64,000 nucleotides of DNA from Mactra quadrangularis (Eukaryota; Mollusca; Bivalvia; Venerida; Mactridae): the NCBI GenBank assembly GCA_025267735.1, contig CM046296.1, positions 24,454,464 through 24,518,463 of the forward strand. Direction: 5' to 3'. Below are positions 1 through 14,052 of this stretch, piece by piece. The notes under the pieces were generated by a model, which saw only the letters and a list, made by a program, of their open reading frames with translations, was not told the DNA's origin and did not search any database. The first letter of the stretch is position 1. Each line of letters starts with the position of its first letter. The position numbers and the translations under genes were made by a program.

Positions 1-2045
1 CGATTTCCAATTCGAAATGATAAATTCGAGAAGAAAAAGTACCTTTTTTTAAGATTATTCCGCAATAACAACCATCAATTTTGATGGTCCTGATAGCAGA
101 ATTTTACTGTATCAAATATATAATATTTTTTCTATATTCTTTCTATCCCACGGTAAGACAAATACAAACATACATAATCTAAGCAAATAATACCACATGC
201 AGTGTATGAGGAAATAGGACAGGAAATATATATAAAAACCAAACAAAGACAACTGTGCCGCTTAATTCATTACGTCATTATTCTTTATAGATAATCGTAT
301 GTAAATAATATAAAATAGCTGATATCATATTGCAATAATAATTATATAAGACTACAGTACCGATTTAACCTATCTAAAACATGGGCATGTTCAGACTACA
401 TGGTTTCTTATCCACCTGTTTCGTCTTAAAAGTTATCAAAACATTGCAAGGGGTATTCAGATTATTAGAAGTGCCATATCGTCAGTAATTGACTATATGG
501 CATATGTTTTAAACATCTAAAGTTACATTGAATTAATAGCTGATTGTACGTTCTAGACTACCTCTAGTTGAGGTACATCAGGTTCATCATTTATCTGCTA
601 TAACAAGGTGAATTTTTTATCATTTTTTGTGAATATATTCTTTAACAAATTGATAAATAGATATGTCTTTGACGTATGTGAAGAATTATACTACTATGGT
701 TATAATATCTACAGGTTGAATGACATAAAATATTACCAATGCACATTATAAATGATTTACACACTCATTATAATTATAAAGTTGTTGAATCTTGTATTGT
801 TGAAAATCACTTAAAGTTAGGGAAGTAAGGTAAAAAGGGAAGTAAGAAAAAAGGTTCCAACACAATCCGTAATACAAGTTGATCAAGTTCATATAGAAAG
901 GTATGTTGGAGAGTAAAGCGTTTAAATAAAATTGATCATAAATTAGAATAGATACAAGAAACTCTAAACAAAGTGGAGGCAGTTAATACATAATAAAGAT
1001 GCCAAATTACAAATGAAGAGAATATGACACTTCCATGATTTGTGGAGCTTGCCGTCTTTCCACATGTAGATGTTTATAACTCTTCACATTCTATCAAGTA
1101 AGATATTTATCCGCATATCAGCATATTAAAGGTATATTTGGTAAAAAGTAAGTAAGTTGTAGCTTTATGAACTACAACTGTTAGGTTGTCTGTAGATACA
1201 ATCAGGAAAATGCATGTATTTTAGTAAACAGACGTTGCTCACGGATATTTACATTCAGAGGAGAATTTTACATTCTATGATTGATTGACTTCTTTATTGC
1301 CATGGTTACCAGAATAATAAACACAAACTTCTTTTCACTGATCTTTTTTCCGTACTATTTGATCGGAAAACACGATTTCTATACAAAATAATTTCCATAG
1401 CAATGAGTCCTTTTATAAAACGTATAACGTTTGTGCCACTTATCTTAATATAATTTACATAAACACAGAGGATAATCAGAGAATGATATATCCTGGGGCT
1501 GAATGTCGCTGAGTGTCTCAGAGAGTATTGTATATCATATACTAGACGTTAAATATACTTGTTTACAATACCACAAGACAGTGTATAGTCAATAATGTGT
1601 AAGAAACTTATGAATTACTAATATAAGACTGAAAATCTAGTTTCAAGTACCAACATTGGAATTCGGTTTCATTGGAAATATGCTTAACGTCAAAGCTTTT
1701 GCTTACCTATTGATAAAACGGAATAGTTTCCGACTCAGCTGTACAAAACGCAACTAGGTAAGGCAATCAGTCGGGTAAACTGTATATATGTATAAAAGTC
1801 ATGTATACGTGTTTTTATATCATGTACCATATTTTGTATATACATGTATTAGACACTAATAAAAATGGGACAATTTAAAACACTCGTTTTCTCAGGTACA
1901 TTACTATGCAAATATATGAATTTAGTTGAGCATAGCAATAGCACACTTCTGATAATGAATATATGTGAAATTCAAAAATGCTTCCAAATACGATAACTGT
2001 GTTAGTTTTGGAAAATGTGTGTGAATAATCAGGAATAAATTATAC
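1..2045 (-). other. nAChR-family gene intron (left part), no exon seen
   Basis: This is AT-rich intronic sequence downstream of the 110-bp exon's donor. I looked on the minus strand for the next conserved exon (cys-loop, W-F-P-F-D) and did not find it. No repeat or RNA gene stands out. Confidence 0.6.
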
Positions 2046-2155
2046 CTGTTATATAGAACCATGTCTGGTAACCATAATTTATCACAAGGCACACGTAATG
2101 TATGTAGACCACTATAGTCTGAAGGATCCCATTGTAATCTTTCATCTACCCATTC
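2046..2155 (-). CDS. nAChR-family channel subunit, 110-bp exon (beta1-loop A region)
   Basis: A 110-bp exon, 36 codons plus two bases, begins EWVDERLQWDPSDY and ends at LWLPDMVLYN. These are the family signatures W-x-D-x-x-L-x-W-x-P and the loop A approach W-x-P-D-x-V-L-Y-N. The acceptor (TTTTCAG, AG at 2157-2156) and donor (AG|GTATAA, GT at 2045-2044) are canonical. It joins the 45-bp exon in phase 0 and leaves phase 2. The 110-bp length matches the corresponding vertebrate exon. Joining the three exons gives 118 uninterrupted residues. No following exon (cys-loop, WFPFD motif) was seen between 2045 and 1, so the gene runs off the left edge. The intron to the previous exon is 10,625 bp. Confidence 0.93.
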
Positions 2156-4056
2156 CTGAAAATACAGACGATGAAAATATAGTAATCAACTTTAATACAT
2201 GGTAACATAATTTAATATTGTAGTCGCATGACCTATAACAACAAAACCTTAAACATCTGTAATGTTTTTTCCACTTGAACTTTGAACGGTGATAACTAAC
2301 TTTGTATAATATAGTTCAGCACTAAAGTAGGTTATACGCGAAAATATTAATTGCAAAGTGTTAAAGAACAAGAAATATATTAAGGTAACCACATTAAAGT
2401 CAGGCTCAACAATCGTATAGAACAGGCAAACGTGGACACGTTTGAGAAATTCTACTTTTGTTTTATATTCTAGGGAAAACTTCTATCGTAAGATGTTAAC
2501 GTAACATAAAGCTACAATCTGATAACAACCCTTAAACTACAAGCTGATAAAACAATACATTGGCTTACTGAGGTTATTACCAGTAATGTGACACCTCAAG
2601 CAAACACATTAATGTTTTTACTACATATTATAAAATAACAAATGATTGTATACTCTATACATAAAATGTCAATATGTATCCTCCGAAAAAACAATGTCTT
2701 CCGCAGAATAATAGAAGAAGCCATCAAAGGTACAGTAATTGGTGTTATTGATATAGTTCAGAAATTAGATAAGACTAACTAGATAAATCTATTACGCTTC
2801 TCTAAACTTGTTGTTCTTTATCAATGTGTCATGTGTCATTATACTTGTGACTTCAACAACCGGCATTCCAGATAGAAATTTCAACGGCTAAGTAAACTAG
2901 TGATAGTGCTGGACGGACCAATCTTACCTAGAAATCTACATCAACAAGCTTGTTCCAATGAAATCACGATTAGCTTAATGTTATATTATTTTATCGTTCA
3001 ACTAGTATTCCCGTAATGTGATATATGGACAACTGTAAAACTTACTGATATGAAATGTTAAAATGCCAGAATATTAATTACTGCTATTACATAATTGGAT
3101 GAAATGGAATAGTATATTTTTTATGTTCTTACTAAAACGGAGTTGCTATAAAACAAAAAATCAATTATGCATATACGATTAATTTTGATAATTGATTTGT
3201 GCATCTTCCTATAACGGTAAATGCTTCAAACAATGTAATATTTTGATTTGATCTTAAATGAAACTCGAGCTACTTAAAGTCTTTTTTCTATGAGTGTATA
3301 TGAACTAACACAGCAAGAAATTTATCTGAGAAACTTTTGATGAAATACCACGCGCGTCAAATTTAATTTAATTTTACAATCATTCGTTCGCTTTGCACAT
3401 CATCTGAGAATTCGGCTTACATTATCAAATTTAAGGCTGTTATGAAAATTATTCAATTCAGAATTTAAATCTCTCGAAGCTGTATAAAGTCATTAAGATG
3501 GGATACGATCGATAGAATAAATTTACAGATTCCAAATCTAGAACACGACTGTGAAGACAATTTGCAAAACAGTAAACTTCTTCATCAGTTATGGCAATGT
3601 CGACATTGCGTACACCTAAATTGTTAAAATTGAAAGTAGAGAAGAAAAGAATAGATGTATTTCGCATAACATTTATACACATTTGATTAATTTGAAATTA
3701 AAAAATGAAATTCTTAACACGACTTATACATTTACTTTAGGCCCTTACTTATTGCACTCATTAGATATTGTTTGTTAATACTTCTTATAAATACTGAGTA
3801 AATGAATAATAAACTGGATGATGAAACATGTACGCTTTGCAGCGTTTGGATATGGTTGTAGCATTTGCCTTCAAAGCATATATCAAAGTCTTCTTATAAC
3901 AATACGAATCAATGTCACAGGATTTAATACTAAAATAGGTCTTAAGACCAAAAATAATACATGCCCCGGGACGCTAAACGTCTGCATAAAAATAATAAAA
4001 TATACAAGACGATGCTGTGGTGTATAAGAAAGTAATTAAATATAATACCTAGACGA

Positions 4057-5110
4057 AACATCATTTTACACCGCTGTCATCTCTCAAATAGAGAATATAA
4101 TTCTATTTTTACACTATACATGTATAACCTTAGACTTAAAATAACAGAACAAAATAACTAACTTTAACGATTCTTAATTTAAAATTATTACTCTTTATTT
4201 TGACCAAAAAAACCTTCCAAACTATTATTCAAGTACAAGATATACTGTCCCTATGGTTTATTAAATTAGACAAAAGTATTCATCAATGACATACTGGCAA
4301 GATGAATTCATTGGATGTATCCTGTCGCAGTCATATGTTTGTCTTTCTTCTTGTTCAAACAATTAGTCTCCCAGGAACAGCAATCACACTCCAATATGTT
4401 ATCTCTAGTTTTAGGCACAAAACCGTTGTGGTTTTGTGAGACAATTCTGTAGACGCGTTATACCGATACATGAAAAGATAAAGCGTAAATAATACCGACA
4501 AAGGTATAAGTTGAACAAGCTTTTAGGCCTGTGTTTAAAAGTGTAATAATTAATTTAGTCATAATAATATCATTTTTTAATGTTTCATCCTTTAGCATGA
4601 TGTATGATAGTTAAGAAATATGACATTGCAAAACGCCTGAAGCAATGCGGCGTTACGTACAACAAACCAGGTTACACTTACGTTCAATAGCCCACGTTTG
4701 TATGTGATGATGCTGATGTAATTGTGTATGTCAGTGACAAAAATTATGTGATAGTATAACAGCTATTCATAATTTGTTTTTCAATAAAATTATTCTAGAT
4801 ATAAGCATATGTGGAAATGATATGACCTGTAATCTTAAGGAGTCAACATTAGGTTACCAGATCGAGCTTGACAATGCACAACAAACACTAATACAATTTA
4901 AACACAATATTAGCGTATTTCACTCTTTCATGTACACCTTTATTTTTATCATCTAGCAAAAACAAAATACATCAAGCGTTATATTTTGTTAAGAACATTA
5001 ACCAAGTACTATAATGTAATTTATATAATCGTCATTTTACGTTCCTATGAATTTGTTTCTTAAATGCCATTAACAAGTTTATTGCGTGACTGAATAAGTA
5101 AAAGTAAAAA
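4057..5110 (+). repeat. Intronic repeat, copy 1
   Basis: The segment from about 4057 is closely matched, in the same orientation, by the segment from 8862. The strongest block is 4215-4410 against 9010-9200, with long shared runs such as GGCAAGATGAATTCATTGGAT and CTATGGTTTATT. Similarity fades and returns to a last matching block at about 5065-5105 (AACAAGTTTATTGC). The ends are ragged, with no inverted termini and no target duplication. It could be an old direct duplication or two copies of a dispersed element. Confidence 0.7.
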
Positions 5111-6229
5111 ACGTTTTTTTGAAATTTGAATTATCACACGAACATTATGTTAACTAACAAGTGAACATGCTGAATTATTTGAGGGAATTTCGAGGTATTC
5201 GTTTAAGACTAGTAGGAAGTACGTATATTGACAATCCCATAGATATCCTTATTCTATTAATTAAGGCGCTATATCAAACGTGAACGTTATTGTTGCTTCG
5301 TACAGACATTTAACAAAAAAAAACAATGGTGTCTTTTGCCAGTGCACATTTAATTGATTTCTTACGCCATTGTTTCTAGAACGGTACTGTCTGAAAGTAT
5401 GTAGATCTCATTTATTTCTAGGATGAGTTCAACACATATATCAACTACATTGATCAACATTATGTAATTATCTAATCTCATTGCCTAATTACCTTAATAC
5501 ATTATTCAGAATCCAGGACTTAGTTCCGACAAATTTGGTGCAAATTGAAATTAGGCTATCAAAGTAAATGTATTTAACATAACATTGAACACACTGGTTT
5601 TAAACTTGTCCTTATACAGACGTTACTAGTCGTACTTATAAGTCGTAATAGAAACTATGATAGTATGAGAGCTATTTGAAAAATAAAATCGCAAAAAAGC
5701 TGACATTACAATATCGTGACAATGTCTCATAACAAAAACACCATATCGTGTAGGGAACATAACTACTGTATCAATAAAAAAATCTCACAAAAGTGCTCCG
5801 GAAATTTCTCTATGATAAATTGGAGAAACATTTTCCTTGATTTTAAACAATTCCATTGGGAATGTATTTTGAACTATCACTTTTCCTAAAACCTCGAATT
5901 AATTTCCACTCATAATTCAATGTAATCTTTTAAGAATCTGTTCTATTTACCACTAAGATTAAACACAAATATGTTAAGGACAAATTATAAATCATACATC
6001 CTGATTTTATGTTTGAAATATTTAAGAACAATACAAACATTCGTAGATAGATAATGTAAACTGACCAAAATGCTGCATTTGTGATCTTTTCCTACATATC
6101 CCACAACTTGCTATACAACATTTACAAATTTGGTCGGTCATTATAATTATATACATTTTAATTTCTTTACCTCTGTATCAAGTAGGCCATCTGGCAAATG
6201 TATTTGCTGATATACAGAAAGCTAAGGGT

Positions 6230-6340
6230 CGTGAAAGAAAGTTAGAATGTGTGTTTGTTTATTTTTTGTTAAAATAGTTAGTTTCCTAGAAATAACAATT
6301 ACACCCAAGTTGTTATCTTCAAACATTCAGGTAGAGATGA
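6230..6340 (+). repeat. Possible degenerate third copy of the intronic repeat
   Basis: The stretch around 6252-6325 aligns by eye with 4335-4410: GTTTGT, then TTAGTTTCC-AGAA, then CAATTACACCCAA-TTGTTATCT against CAATCACACTCCAATATGTTATCT. The match is much weaker than between copies 1 and 2, so it is tentative. Confidence 0.35.
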
Positions 6341-8861
6341 TAACAACCGAAGGCATTCACACAAAACATGATATTTATGCGTCCTGTTTCACTTGAAATT
6401 CGTTAGCTCAGAAATTTGAATTTTGCTTCAGCGTTGCGTCAGATTCCTAATTTGACAATAAAAATGTCACGCAATAGTCCGTTAAGCTTGTGCAATTCAA
6501 ATAACATTTAGTAGCATGAATGCCAATATACATCAATTACGATTCATCTAACATTAAAGTGCAGCAGTAGTAATCAAACGGTCTGCCATTAATTTACTTT
6601 TTTTCTTAGTAAATCTGTTTACATACGTACTTTGATATTTTATAATTGTAAGTTTACATGACGTTAGCTTGTTTACAACTCATAACCATGGCAACTGTTG
6701 CTATAATAGTTACTATCATCACCATCACTATCAAATACATGTACTAAAACACGACCGTAATCGTCGGTTGGCTATTTGAAAACATTGACCCTAGATGTAA
6801 CACGTGGAACAAAGACACCAGGAATAAACTTAAACAAGAGCAAGAAAGCTTTCTAAACATTTTACAGATATTTTTAATAGATTTCCAATTGAATATATTC
6901 TCCTCAGATTGAGAGCAGATTCATATTGATCATGTTAATAAATGATATAGATACGGTCACTTTAAAAAAAGTCTTGCAATGAACCAAATACAACTTACTT
7001 TATAATCGTCCTAAAGTATAAAGAAAGAAACCAAATCCTTCATAGTGTGTTTAATGTACGTGTGTGTCAATGGTTTCAATTACTTAGGATAAGACTGCTG
7101 ATCCACACACAAAAAGGCAGTTGCAAATAGAACCACTTCGAGCTAAATGCTTCAATCTGTCTTTTATTAACTTTTATGAACCCATATTTATTTGCCTTAC
7201 AAGTAAATTACTATCAAATAACACTGTTTTTATTACTCTTTGCTGAAACGATTAATTTATTCTCAGTTTACAGTCTCACATTGCAATGCATTGTAATTAT
7301 TGAAAATAAAAACAGAAGAATTTAATCTTATTGACTAATATGTTAACTTATTAAACCCTAAATACATTAGTTGTTGCGTAATAAATCTTTATTAAAGCAT
7401 TTGATACTTTATTGAATAGTTTATTTCGTACAGGAAACATAAATTGCATGATGAATTTCATTACATTAATCACATAGCACCAATCATAAAGACTAAAGGG
7501 AAACAGAGTTTAAATACAATTTTAGGCAGACGTATTGTCTCAAATCATCGTCTTCATTCCCTTTCATCTGAGACGTAGTTTTGTACTATGTGTGTGTTAT
7601 ACTGCTTGCATTCCGGAAATGGTTGAAGCAAACCTCAATGATATATTTATTGGTGTCAGAAATTCAAGTGAATAGAATAGAACTAGCATCAAAAGTAAAG
7701 TGCGTGTACATTTGAACGACTTCTAACTACAATGTATATCGAATATTGCGCCACACTATTTGGCGAACTAGTTAATGTTAGGATTGGTAAAACACATAAA
7801 GCAGTAGATTAATTTAAAAGATTAACATTATGTGATCCCCTAATCCTATAGTTTAATTATCGTGAACACATAAATCGGATTTAAGATATAAACATCAACA
7901 AATGAGTGCAAAATTAAATTAAGCTACAAATGCAAATGTAGTTTACATTATATAGGATATGCAGGTCCAAGTCTTCTTCATTTAAGGATCACTCTTGGAA
8001 AATTTGTACAAAAAACAACCCATGCGCATATTTTGTGTAATAAAATTGCCGACAAATACAGTAACCTCAACATTTTTGACAGTATTGCATTAAAACAAAC
8101 AACATTTTTTTGTAATACACAATACTTTCTGTATCAATATAAATTTTCACTTAAGTACTTTGAACATTTTTAGCTGATAAAACAAGAGAATTTTACTATG
8201 GGGAATATATATTGAAGATTAATCTTCACTTCCCAGCAAATTCAAATAAAGTTCCACTTTGTGTCATAATTCAAATATATCTTTAAAATAATTGTTCTTC
8301 ATACAATGAAGGCGATACACTTACAACTATACGAATACGTTACGAGATTTGGTTAGATGATAATTTTTAGATTTTGTGTATATAAGGTCATAAGTCAAAT
8401 TTATATCATTGAAAATTTACAATAGCTAATATAACTATGTTATGATGAGCTATTTTTCTTATAGCAAAGGTATCTTCAAAAAGTAGCGCATTGATTTCCT
8501 CAATTTACGTTTGTCATATAAATAAACTCTTATCCATATCTGAGGAAAAGATAAATTTGAAATTAACCAGAAAATGTGTTGAAAAAAGTTTTCGGTTTTG
8601 GTCAGTTGTTAAAAATAGTCATTCATATATATTTTACTTACTTTATTTATAGCACTTTTTAAATGCGGCGTTGACAGTACTGAAAGAGCGGATGATACAA
8701 ATGTAAGTTTCGCAACACAAGGCGTTCATGCATTCATAATTTGCACATTACGCAAAACGTGTGTACAAATGGAAGTTAGTAGTATTTCACGTATAAAATT
8801 ATATTTGACGACACTGTAAATTGTAAAAGTAATTACACTTATTATCTAAGCCTAGCATTAT

Positions 8862-9690
8862 ATCATTTTACGCCGTTGTCATCTGTCAAACAATATTCTA
8901 TTTCTACATTCTACGTGAGCATACACTATAAGATATAAGAACAACATAAATAGTTTTTTAGATGCCAAGTTATATCTTATATTTATTCTGTATATTGTAG
9001 AAACCGACCAGACTGTTATTCAAGTACGAGATATATTGTCCCTATGGTTTATTGAATTAGACAAAAGTATTCGTCAATGACAGACTGGCAAGATGAATTC
9101 ATTGGATATATCCTGTCAGAGTCATATGTTTGTCTTTCATCTTATTTAAAGAATTAGTCTCTAAGGAACACCAATCGCACTCAAATATGTTATCTCTTTC
9201 GTTAAATCTTTAGTACTACACCATTGTGCTTACTGTATAAAACTTTACATTAATGTATGATGATTCAAATGTCTTATTGAAGCTTGCAAAAAGATATGAG
9301 GGTATGGGAATGGCACCATGCGTGACAACAAAGCTTGCAGCGATTAAAGGTCGTGAGTCAATACGAATGGAGCCATATTTCTTGTCTTGTAAATACCTGA
9401 ACATTAATGTTAGCAATTACACTAATAAAATTAAACATTTCTTTATAAAAAACGCAATGAATTGCACACACAGTGAACAAACAAGAACCACTTTTCTACA
9501 TTTTCTAATTATATATTAACATATCCTAGTATTCCAGCGCATTTATTGTACATCAAGCGATAGTCCTTGTTATTAAAAATCAAACATCAAACATGTACTT
9601 CATTACTTAATCGACAATTTACGTAACTTGGAAATTGCTTCTTCAAAAATATTAACAAGTTTATTGCCTGACTGAACAACTAAAAGCATT
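8862..9690 (+). repeat. Intronic repeat, copy 2
   Basis: This is the second copy of the repeat at 4057-5110, offset by about 4.8 kb and about 200 bp shorter. Within it, 9253-9416 is open on both strands (plus-strand peptide with LAKRYEGMGMAPCVTTKL, no known match) and is slightly richer in GC than its surroundings. That stretch has no counterpart in copy 1, so it may be an insertion or a fossil coding piece. No function is assigned. Confidence 0.65.
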
Positions 9691-11615
9691 CTGAGAAATA
9701 TGTAATAAAGATGATTTTTGTTTTTATAAGCTAACATTCTTTTACAAGCATACGAACAAAATGAAATTTAAGGTTAGAAGGAAATATGTTTGTTTGACAA
9801 ATAATTAGAAACTCTTAATTCATTAATTCATGTAAATGGATCGCCTTTCAAATAACAAAGTGCGTTCTGAACTTTTCGTCTGTAATTATAGGCAAACATG
9901 TTTTAGTATAGTAATTAACCAAACATATCTAAAACCACGGCTGTAATTACAACAAAGTATTCAACACCGTACTAAACATGACTCCTTTTTATTTATGTTT
10001 TTAAATGTTAAAACACAATAATAAAACATAATTATCTAAATAAATGCACAATTTTCATTACACCAAAGACGTACATTATTTCCCTATTGATGTTATTTTA
10101 TCAGAGCCAATATATATAAATGTATGACAGTTTTTCTTTCCTATTTCCATTTCTAGGGATTCCGTCTGGTTTTAACAAAATTGAAATTGACAATAAATAT
10201 CACCCAGACAACATAAAAATATTCAAATTGGTTTTCACTGCACTATTTCTTTTATTTATTCAAATTTAATTATTTGTCAATATGCGTTCACTACACGACA
10301 TAGACCCACATGACGAATTTGATTGCATGCAGGCCACGTTGACTGTCATTCAATCTAAACGAATTCAATTTTCATTTTACATCAATTTTTAATTTGCAGC
10401 ATGTGCACGTCCAATATGCTACATATATGTTTACATAAATGACAATACCGATTTGCTCCACCACACAGGTACTGCTATATCCTATACAATGCTCTCAGCT
10501 AGGTAGACTGGTTACATTTGCATAAATATAAAACACAAACAACAAAACATTAGATATATGTATGAAATGTGATTATACAATATGTATAGTGACGTTTTAT
10601 TTATTCTGTAAGTATCAACAGAATGTAAATATCTGAGCATAATCTGAACATATTATGCAAAGGTGGGTGTAAATTATTGTGCCATATACAGTTTAACTCA
10701 ATGAGCTGAGCTCAATAAGCCGTTAGCTTAGCTGTCGGACAATTCGCTGTAGTAAACAATATAGATGCTTTCAACACTTGTCATGATGTAAGTAATGAAC
10801 AACAACAGCGCCTTCAAACAATTTGGATATTTATTGACTTCACTATATTGCTTTGCAAAGAAAAACCATTTGCCAACATAATTTATTTGTTTCTGACAAT
10901 GAAAAGTAATATTGATAGTTGAGAATGTGAAATTATTATGGGGATTTTAACGTTTCCACTTCAGGTAAAGGTGTATATTATTACAATGAATTGACACAGT
11001 AAATCATAAATTTTTAATGGAACAACTTGTTTTGCGCATCTACTGAAATACTCTTATAAGCATTTTTCAAGTATGAATTTTAAGTGCCACTTTTTGTCCT
11101 TATCGAAGGAAATATATCACTGCACTGCAATACTCATCATAATTTTATATAGCCTAATAACTGTCTCTTAAACTTACTAGGACAGCAACAGAATATCAAC
11201 TTTTATCACTTGTTTCTATGATGGCATCTTTTATGTTGTATTTTTAACATGATCAATATTTGTCTGCTTGGATGAATTGTCTGATTGTACATTTACTGAT
11301 TGATGAATAAAAAATATATGATCCATAGTCTGTTGTATAAAATATTTTCGCTAGTGATGAACACTATAGCGAGACTGGCATAACATTTGCAAAGTTTTCA
11401 TAAACGATATGTTTGAAAATAGTATTCAAATGGTTGTCCTATTAAGAAGGCTTGGTGTATTATTTTCATAGTTTTTTTTACCTGCATAGAACACGTACAC
11501 GTAACAATAAAAGTTAATTGTATTTTATTACGATTTGATACTATAGGTTGTGCCAAATGCCAATAAAAAGAGGAGGGTACACAATACCTCCATTGAAAAA
11601 TCTTCTTTTAAATAA

Positions 11616-12201
11616 AATTGTTTTGAGAAAATTAATTTTAGACATTTCATCATCCGAGGGATGTATATGGTTATGATAATTCTGACCACTATTGGGTACA
11701 ATGAAATGTTCATATTTAACAAATCCTTTGGATTACTATCACGAGGACTTATAAAACACGATGTTAATTTAGACAAACTGCAACTTTATTCAAACTCATT
11801 AGACAAGTATACTGTCTCCTGAAACAACAGTAAACATTAAAAACATTGTCCTTTCACAAATAAACCAGAACGCATTTATTACATCGCAGTTCTCTGATAC
11901 AATAACCGTTTCTCCGTATTTGCATTTGGGTGGATTTTTCACACTTCATGAAGGAATGCAATTTTATCGATATCACAAATTCCATGTACCCACACTGATT
12001 TCGATAACCTCTCAAATATGTATGATAAATATTATAAATGTAATGATTAAATTCAAATGGAAACTTTACAAGATCGAAGATCACACTGACTTGATTGAAA
12101 ACCATATAAATCTTATCCATAAATATAGGATTGATATGGATTGTCTACTTGAGATAGCTATCAACGATTTAGGAGGTCATCTATTCAAACATATCAGATA
12201 A
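11616..12201 (+). pseudogene. Possible decayed coding segment, unidentified
   Basis: Two consecutive plus-strand open frames overlap as a frameshifted coding sequence would. The first runs 11616-11819 (68 codons, then TGA at 11820). The second is open from 11803 to the TAA ending at 12201 (132 codons). Together they span almost 600 bp in DNA where stop codons are frequent. The second frame includes a hydrophobic stretch (VPTLISITSQICMINIINVM) followed by a charged tail (HTDLIENHINLIHKYRIDMD). The segment sits inside a receptor intron, so a transposon- or retro-derived fossil is the natural reading. I recognise no family, and chance openness is not excluded. Confidence 0.25.
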
Positions 12202-12780
12202 AGGGATCGTTAACACAGACATTCGCAAGAACCACTTAACAATTGAGTGGTGAATAATTGGGATAAAATGCCAACGGAAACGGGTGTCACCAAAGTATTG
12301 TAACTTGAAAGAAGCTGATAGGGGTGTAAACAGACAAACCTAAGTAATTTACAAAACAAGTAAGGAGGTAAGAAACTATGTAAAAAACTAATGTAAAAAC
12401 GAAAAACATATATCTTAAAGGAGATGAAATTATTTTATTTAATTATATTGATTTTTAAAAATCTAATTTAAGATAGCATGTTATTTTGTATATACTGAAA
12501 TTTCCGAGTAAGATTATAACCAAATTTGACAGTCTGGAATTATTTTAAGTCTTGATGTTTAATTAACTACCGAAATCTAACATACCATAGTTCAAGTACT
12601 CCCATGTGAGGATTAAAATGAAATACAGACTAGTGATAAACGCTACAAACAGAGAACGTTGAACCAACAAGGCAATCACGTAATTAAAAGCCAGTTATTG
12701 GATCATAAGTTAATGGATCATAAGTAATTAAATATCGGTTAAAAAGATTTAATAAACGTCTAGAAAAGATGTATACATAC

Positions 12781-12825
12781 TTGTTCAAGCCAAACATTTA
12801 TTGTTAGGACTTGATTGACTTCATC
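12781..12825 (-). CDS. nAChR-family channel subunit, 45-bp exon (loop D)
   Basis: A 45-bp exon encodes DEVNQVLTINVWLEQ, which continues the ligand-binding domain directly after the exon ending QISDM. The WL pair carries the loop D tryptophan of the complementary face of the agonist site. The acceptor (AG at 12827-12826, after TATTTC) and donor (GTATGT, GT at 12780-12779) are both canonical, and both ends are phase 0. In vertebrate nAChR genes the equivalent exon is also 45 bp, from general knowledge of the family, so the exon structure is conserved. The usual lysine in DEKNQ is valine here, which is a divergence from the consensus and not a break. The exon is too short for ordinary ORF detection and was found by reading the reverse strand. 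Confidence 0.93.
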
Positions 12826-14052
12826 CTGAAATAGATATAAAATATAAAGTATAAAAACCATATGATGAAGTTTAAACCACATTTTGATACTGTGTTAAGT
12901 TAGTTCTTATGTAGTAAGGTTGTTTGATTTGCCAGTTTGCGCCGATTATGTTAACGGTGAACGGCTACAAATGCATGGATTATGTAATCAGGCAGGGAAA
13001 ATTGTTTAAAAATTTAACTGGAAAATAAGCCATAGATTTATTTGATGAATAATGTAACAAAATATAATGCAAACTCACCAGTGCTCCGAACACGAGGTAC
13101 AATGTTGGTGTACTAGATAGAAAAAGCGGTTACACAAGAAGCTGATTTTTAAACCAGAGGAGATCGCCTAATACCAGTATGAGAAAACAGAAATAATTGA
13201 ACAAAAGAAAAAAAAATGTTCGTAGTTCTGTCAATAGATACAGATATTGTATATCGTTAAAATATAAGGACAATGACCATAAAAAGTTTAATCTCAATTT
13301 GTTTGCTTTAAGCAAGATATGTAATCCTTTATTTATAGTACTATGGGAATGATAAAAGTAATCGTTACGATTAACTGTTAGCTAGAAGGAAGAACATATC
13401 AAAAAATTATTAATTACATCAAATATTTTAAATTAATATTCCAATAATGAAACATTCTAGCCTTAAGCTATGATTTGCACAATCTCTCTATTATGTTTTT
13501 CCATATTTAGTTTCAACAACATGAAACTAATATGACCAATGTTCAGACAAAAGGGTTGGTTTGACATATATACATAACACTTTAAAAAACGATCAGCCAA
13601 ATAACCATTTAACACTATTATTAAGATTTGTAATGTAGAAAATATCACTGCATGCTGAATCTCATCGATACCTCACAGTTCCAACTTGGAAATAAATTTC
13701 TGTTATCAGTTATCAATTTATATAACTCAGATAGATATATTTACTTAAACTGTTTCAGAAAATGTGTTCCTGTATGATTGAATGATACATTACTCTCAGC
13801 TCATGTTCATGTTTCATATATTGTGTATTTTGTAGCTGAACTGCCATTTCCAACCATATGTAACTTCATTAATCGATGTTCCCAGAACATATATAATCGC
13901 CAAACATATTGATTAATACAAATTAACATCAAGAGAAAAAATAAGTAGTATATTTGATAGCGGTATTTTTTTTCATTGAATTATTTATATGTTTGTAAAA
14001 TATGCATTCTTTGAAAAACGCTCTTAAAAAGAAAATGAGAGATTGGAACGCA

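Larger units (their letters stand above)
2156..12780 (-). other. nAChR-family gene intron, 10.6 kb
   Basis: This intron separates the 45-bp and 110-bp exons. It holds a duplicated roughly 1-kb repeat (about 4057-5110 and 8862-9690), a weak third copy near 6230-6340, and a coding-like segment at 11616-12201, each listed separately. A small direct duplication (GGATCATAAGT, twice) occurs at 12700-12730. The remainder is featureless AT-rich sequence. Confidence 0.75.

Noticed and set aside
4290..4340. YWQDEFIG-like translation in the repeat at 4.3 kb (and DWQDEFIG at 9.1 kb), resembling the W-x-D-E start of an nAChR exon
   Set aside because: No acceptor AG precedes it, the later W-D-P and loop A motifs are absent, and the true 110-bp exon is at 2046-2155. 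Coincidence within a repeat.
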